Assembly (NCBI GenBank): GCA_000715855.1
Contig: KL571297.1
Span: 35,394-43,933 of the forward strand
Length of the DNA: 8,540 nucleotides
DNA from: Actinoplanes liguriensis
Lineage (GTDB): Bacteria; Actinomycetota; Actinomycetes; Mycobacteriales; Micromonosporaceae
Direction: 5' to 3'
Every line of letters starts with the position of its first letter. The first letter of the stretch is position 1. The notes below the pieces were generated by a model, which did no database searches, was not told the origin of the DNA, and was given only the letters and a program-made list of their open reading frames with translations. The translations under genes were made by a program, and so were the position numbers. Shown one piece after another: positions 6,467 through 8,540 of the stretch.

Positions 6467-6495
6467 AACGACGGGCCTCGTGTGGCGGCGTCGTT
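6467..6495. terminator. Weak hairpin in the convergent gap, possible bidirectional terminator
   Basis: AACGACG (6467-6473) and CGTCGTT (6489-6495) form a 7-bp perfect inverted repeat. Inside, GCC (6475-6477) can pair with GGC (6484-6486) around a six-base loop. It lies 75 nt past the halogenase-family stop and 12 nt past the phosphatase stop, between convergent genes. There is no clear U-tract, and the stem is short for such GC-rich DNA, so the assignment rests mainly on location. Confidence 0.35.
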
Positions 6496-6506
6496 GATCG
6501 AGTGGC

Positions 6507-7205
6507 TCAGCGGTAAGTGAGCAGGCGTGGGTCCGGCTCGGTGTGGGTGTGCTCGTTGAAGGTCGACAGGGAAAGGCCACTGCGACCGGCGATCACCTTC
6601 GTCACGCCGGTGTTGACCGAGACCCGGTTGAATGACGCCCACAAAGCGGCGGGGAATTCCTGACCGGCGGTGATCAGGGCGGCGGCCATGGCGATCGGGC
6701 CGCCGGAACTGACGACGAGGACGTCACGGTGCTGGCGCAGCAATGCCGTGACGTCCGTCAGGGCAGTCGATACGCGGGTGCGGAAAGCGGTGAACGACTC
6801 GGCGTATTCCGGGTCGAACTCGCCGGAGGACCAGCGCAGCGTGGCCGCGTCGAAAACCTCCTGGAACGCTCGGTCCGGGCGCTCCGACAGGCTCAGCTCG
6901 GCCATCATCGCCGTGCGGTCGCGGTACGAAGGGCGGTGGACCTCGACGACGTGCTGGAAGTCGAACTCGTTCCAGCCGGGGTCCGACACCAGCGGGACCG
7001 ACGATCCGAGACCGTCCAGAACTCCGGACAGGGTCTCCTCGTGGCGGCGCATCGTTCCGCGGACGACCAGGGCCGGCTTGATTCCCCGGGCGGCGAGCGA
7101 GCGGCCCAGGACGAGCGCCTGCTCGTGGCCCAGCGGGGAAAGGGCGTCGTAGTCCTCGGCGCCGAACGACGCCTGACCGTGGCGGACCAGCAGCAGACGA
7201 GCCAC
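6507..7205 (-). CDS. Histidine phosphatase (phosphoglycerate-mutase fold) family protein lacking the second His
   Basis: This 232-residue cytosolic protein opens with MARLLLVRHGQASFG, the classic RHG motif with phospho-acceptor His9 and Arg8, followed by LSPLGHEQA (22-30). Further features are an arginine cluster RGTMRRHEET (49-58) and an acidic residue in WNEFDF (Glu80). The second catalytic motif, usually S-H-G-G, reads VVSSGGPI here, with Ser167 at the His position. Related actinobacterial proteins with SGG at this site exist to my recollection, so activity may be altered or absent. GTG 7205 is chosen because it sits directly before the family N-terminus and 2 bp after the upstream dehydrogenase stop; the frame stays open to 7850, but the extra sequence runs over the dehydrogenase and looks non-coding. 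Its ribosome site is weak, so coupling to the dehydrogenase is likely. Substrate unknown. Confidence 0.88.
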   Translation of the reverse strand: MARLLLVRHGQASFGAEDYDALSPLGHEQALVLGRSLAARGIKPALVVRGTMRRHEETLSGVLDGLGSSVPLVSDPGWNEFDFQHVVEVHRPSYRDRTAMMAELSLSERPDRAFQEVFDAATLRWSSGEFDPEYAESFTAFRTRVSTALTDVTALLRQHRDVLVVSSGGPIAMAAALITAGQEFPAALWASFNRVSVNTGVTKVIAGRSGLSLSTFNEHTHTEPDPRLLTYR

Positions 7206-7207
7206 GG

Positions 7208-7948
7208 TCAGACCATCTTTCGTACGAGGGAAAGCGGCAGTGTCTTCATGGCGAGACCGATCGGAATCCACGGCCACGCCGGAACGTACGCTTTCACTTT
7301 GCGTTTCTCGATTGCTGACACCATCGCCCGTACGCCGATGTCGGTGTCGACCATGAATGTGGTCTTCTGCGAGACGCGCGAGTTCATTTCCGAGCGGATG
7401 TAGCCCGGATAGATCACCGACACGTCGACGCCCGGAATACGTTCGGAACGGACACCTTCCGCGATCGCCGCGACGCCCGCTTTGGTGGCCGCGTACGTCG
7501 TCATCGACTTGCGCATTCCGCGGAGCGCGGACATCGACGAGATCAGGACCAGGTGGCCGCGGCCCTGCGCGCGGAAGATCTGCAGAGCGGCTTCGGTCTG
7601 GGCGAGCGCGCCGACGAAATTGACCATCGCGGTGGCCCGGTTCGCGTCGAAACGGCCGGTGCCCAGCGGGGCGCCCTTGCCCAGCCCGGCGTTGACGATG
7701 ACCCGGTCGATGCGGCCGAACTCGTCGGCGAACTGCTGGAAAACGGTGAACACCGCGTCGTCGTCGGTGACGTCCAACTCTTTGACGATCACGCGGACGC
7801 CGGGCAGCGAGTCCGCGAGAGCGGACAGGCGGTCGACCCGGCGGGCACACAGCGCGAGGTCGTAGCCGAGCGCGGCGAACTGGCGGGCCATCTCCTCGCC
7901 CAGTCCGGCGCTGGCGCCGGTGATCAGCACGACGGGTCGATCATCCAT
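7208..7948 (-). CDS. Short-chain dehydrogenase/reductase (SDR) family oxidoreductase
   Basis: This 246-residue classical SDR has a Rossmann fold. It shows TGASAGLG (10-17) for NAD(P) binding, CARRVDRL (34-41; the Arg pair suggests NADP preference), LDVTD (58-62), VNAG (85-88), Asn110, Ser138 in ISSMSA and the YAATK motif with Tyr152 and Lys156, so the Asn-Ser-Tyr-Lys tetrad is complete. PGYIRSEM (181-188) is the usual segment after strand 6. The C-terminal 25 residues (AYVPAWPWIPIGLAMKTLPL...) are hydrophobic and Pro/Trp-rich, suggesting membrane association or a lipophilic substrate, as in DHRS7-like SDRs. ATG 7948 starts just before the fold; the upstream extension to 8026 crosses the divergent promoter and is rejected. 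It shares a transcript with the phosphatase-fold gene 2 bp downstream. Family firm, substrate unknown. Confidence 0.92.
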   Translation of the reverse strand: MDDRPVVLITGASAGLGEEMARQFAALGYDLALCARRVDRLSALADSLPGVRVIVKELDVTDDDAVFTVFQQFADEFGRIDRVIVNAGLGKGAPLGTGRFDANRATAMVNFVGALAQTEAALQIFRAQGRGHLVLISSMSALRGMRKSMTTYAATKAGVAAIAEGVRSERIPGVDVSVIYPGYIRSEMNSRVSQKTTFMVDTDIGVRAMVSAIEKRKVKAYVPAWPWIPIGLAMKTLPLSLVRKMV

Positions 7949-8019
7949 CCCGACACCGTAGGGCACGTTCTCAGGATCTTGCACACCGAGTGCGCATTGA
8001 CCGCGCGTAAGGTCGGCGT
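7949..8019. promoter_or_regulatory. Divergent promoter region with an imperfect palindrome
   Basis: These 71 bp separate the SDR start from the GlcD-type oxidase start. An imperfect 17-bp palindrome, TGCACAC-CGA-GTGCGCA (7980-7996, arms matching at 6 of 7 positions), lies near the middle and could be an operator serving both genes. On the minus strand, TACGGT (7960-7955) would place the RNA start about 7 nt on, at or next to ATG 7948, hinting at a leaderless SDR transcript; no good ribosome site is seen there. On the plus strand, AAGG (8010-8012 region) 7 nt before ATG 8020 is a usable ribosome site. Promoter boxes for the plus strand are not clear. Confidence 0.35.
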
Positions 8020-8540
8020 ATGCCACCGATCCCGCAGCTCGACGGCCTGGATCTCGTCGACGACCCGGACGTGCTGGAGAGCCTCAGCCACGACGACGCG
8101 GAGTGGGCGCCCTACGGAAAAGCGCTGGCCGCGGCCCGCCCGCGAACCACCGACGAGGTGCGGCGGATCGTGCGGGCCTGCGCGGAACGACGGATTCCGA
8201 TCGTCGCGCGCGGCGCGGGCACCGGGCTCTCCGGCGGCGCCAACGCGGTCGAGGGCGCGATCATCCTCGATCTGTCCAGGATGAACCGGATCGTCGAGAT
8301 CGACACCGAGAACATGACCGCCACGGTCCAGCCCGGCGTGATCAACAACGATCTGAAGGCGGCCGTCGCCGAGCACGGGCTGTGGTACCCGCCGGACCCG
8401 GCCAGCGCGCCCTGGTCCACGATCGGCGGCAACGTCGCCACCAACGCCGGCGGGCTGTGCTGCCTCAAATACGGCGTGACCCGCGACTACGTGCTCGGGA
8501 TGGAGGCGGTCGTCGGCGGTCCCGCCGGGGAGTACGGGAC
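8020..8540 (+). CDS. GlcD-type FAD-linked oxidase, N-terminal part (runs off the window)
   Basis: The frame opens at ATG 8020 and stays open to the right edge, giving 173 residues of a protein that is usually about 450-480 long. It is the start of the PCMH-type FAD-binding domain found in glycolate oxidase subunit GlcD and D-lactate dehydrogenases. It shows RPRTTDEVRRIVRACAE (41-57), the FAD pyrophosphate loop RGAGTGLSGGAN (64-75), VQPGV, YPPDPAS (123-129) and TIGGNVATNAGGLCCLKYG (134-152). Such enzymes oxidise 2-hydroxy acids to 2-oxo acids and pass electrons to quinone or another acceptor. The ribosome site AAGG lies 7 nt upstream. It is divergent from the SDR gene across 71 bp. Because the C-terminal FAD-oxidase domain is not visible, the exact substrate subgroup cannot be judged. 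Confidence 0.92.
   Translation, partial: MPPIPQLDGLDLVDDPDVLESLSHDDAEWAPYGKALAAARPRTTDEVRRIVRACAERRIPIVARGAGTGLSGGANAVEGAIILDLSRMNRIVEIDTENMTATVQPGVINNDLKAAVAEHGLWYPPDPASAPWSTIGGNVATNAGGLCCLKYGVTRDYVLGMEAVVGGPAGEYG

Noticed and set aside
7206..7850. N-terminal extension of the histidine-phosphatase frame
   Set aside because: It runs over the SDR gene in another frame with an Arg-rich, motif-free translation. The family N-terminus starts at GTG 7205.

Overview
The window is GC-rich DNA with strong G/C preference at third codon positions, GTG starts, stop/start overlaps of the GTGA type and little intergenic space. This, together with an LLM-class flavin monooxygenase, a halogenase-family flavoprotein and an extended YidD, points to an actinomycete (Actinomycetota). 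I cannot name the genus. The first 14 bases match the Tn5/Nextera mosaic-end sequence, so the left edge is probably a contig end with residual adapter.

Layout: (1) 15-62, the last codons of an unidentified + strand gene. (2) 63-206, a convergent gap holding a strong inverted repeat, probably a terminator. (3) 207-2291 on the minus strand, read right to left: an extended yidD, an alpha/beta hydrolase and an aldo/keto reductase, with gaps of 10 bp and then a 4-bp overlap, so very likely one transcript. (4) 2292-2379, a divergent promoter region. (5) 2380-6391 on the plus strand: LLM-class flavin-dependent oxidoreductase, CPA2/CHX-like cation:proton antiporter and FAD-dependent halogenase-family protein, overlapping by 4 and 22 bp and almost certainly co-transcribed. 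(6) 6392-6506, a convergent gap with a weak hairpin. (7) 6507-7948 on the minus strand: a short-chain dehydrogenase followed 2 bp later by a histidine-phosphatase-fold protein. (8) 7949-8019, a short divergent region with an imperfect palindrome. (9) 8020 to the right edge: the N-terminal third or so of a GlcD-type FAD-linked oxidase.

The most interesting part is the plus-strand trio. Two flavoenzymes that normally need O2 and reduced flavin (a luciferase-like monooxygenase and a halogenase homologue) are translationally linked to an ion antiporter. This could be a small biosynthetic or detoxification module, with the antiporter handling ion, pH or product balance. The window shows no carrier protein, no flavin reductase and no regulator for it. 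The halogenase homologue keeps the WxWxIP signature but departs from tryptophan halogenases around the second FAD/active-site segment, so its substrate, and even whether it halogenates, is open. The remaining genes look like general redox and housekeeping functions. I found no CRISPR array, tRNA, rRNA, transposase or integrase.
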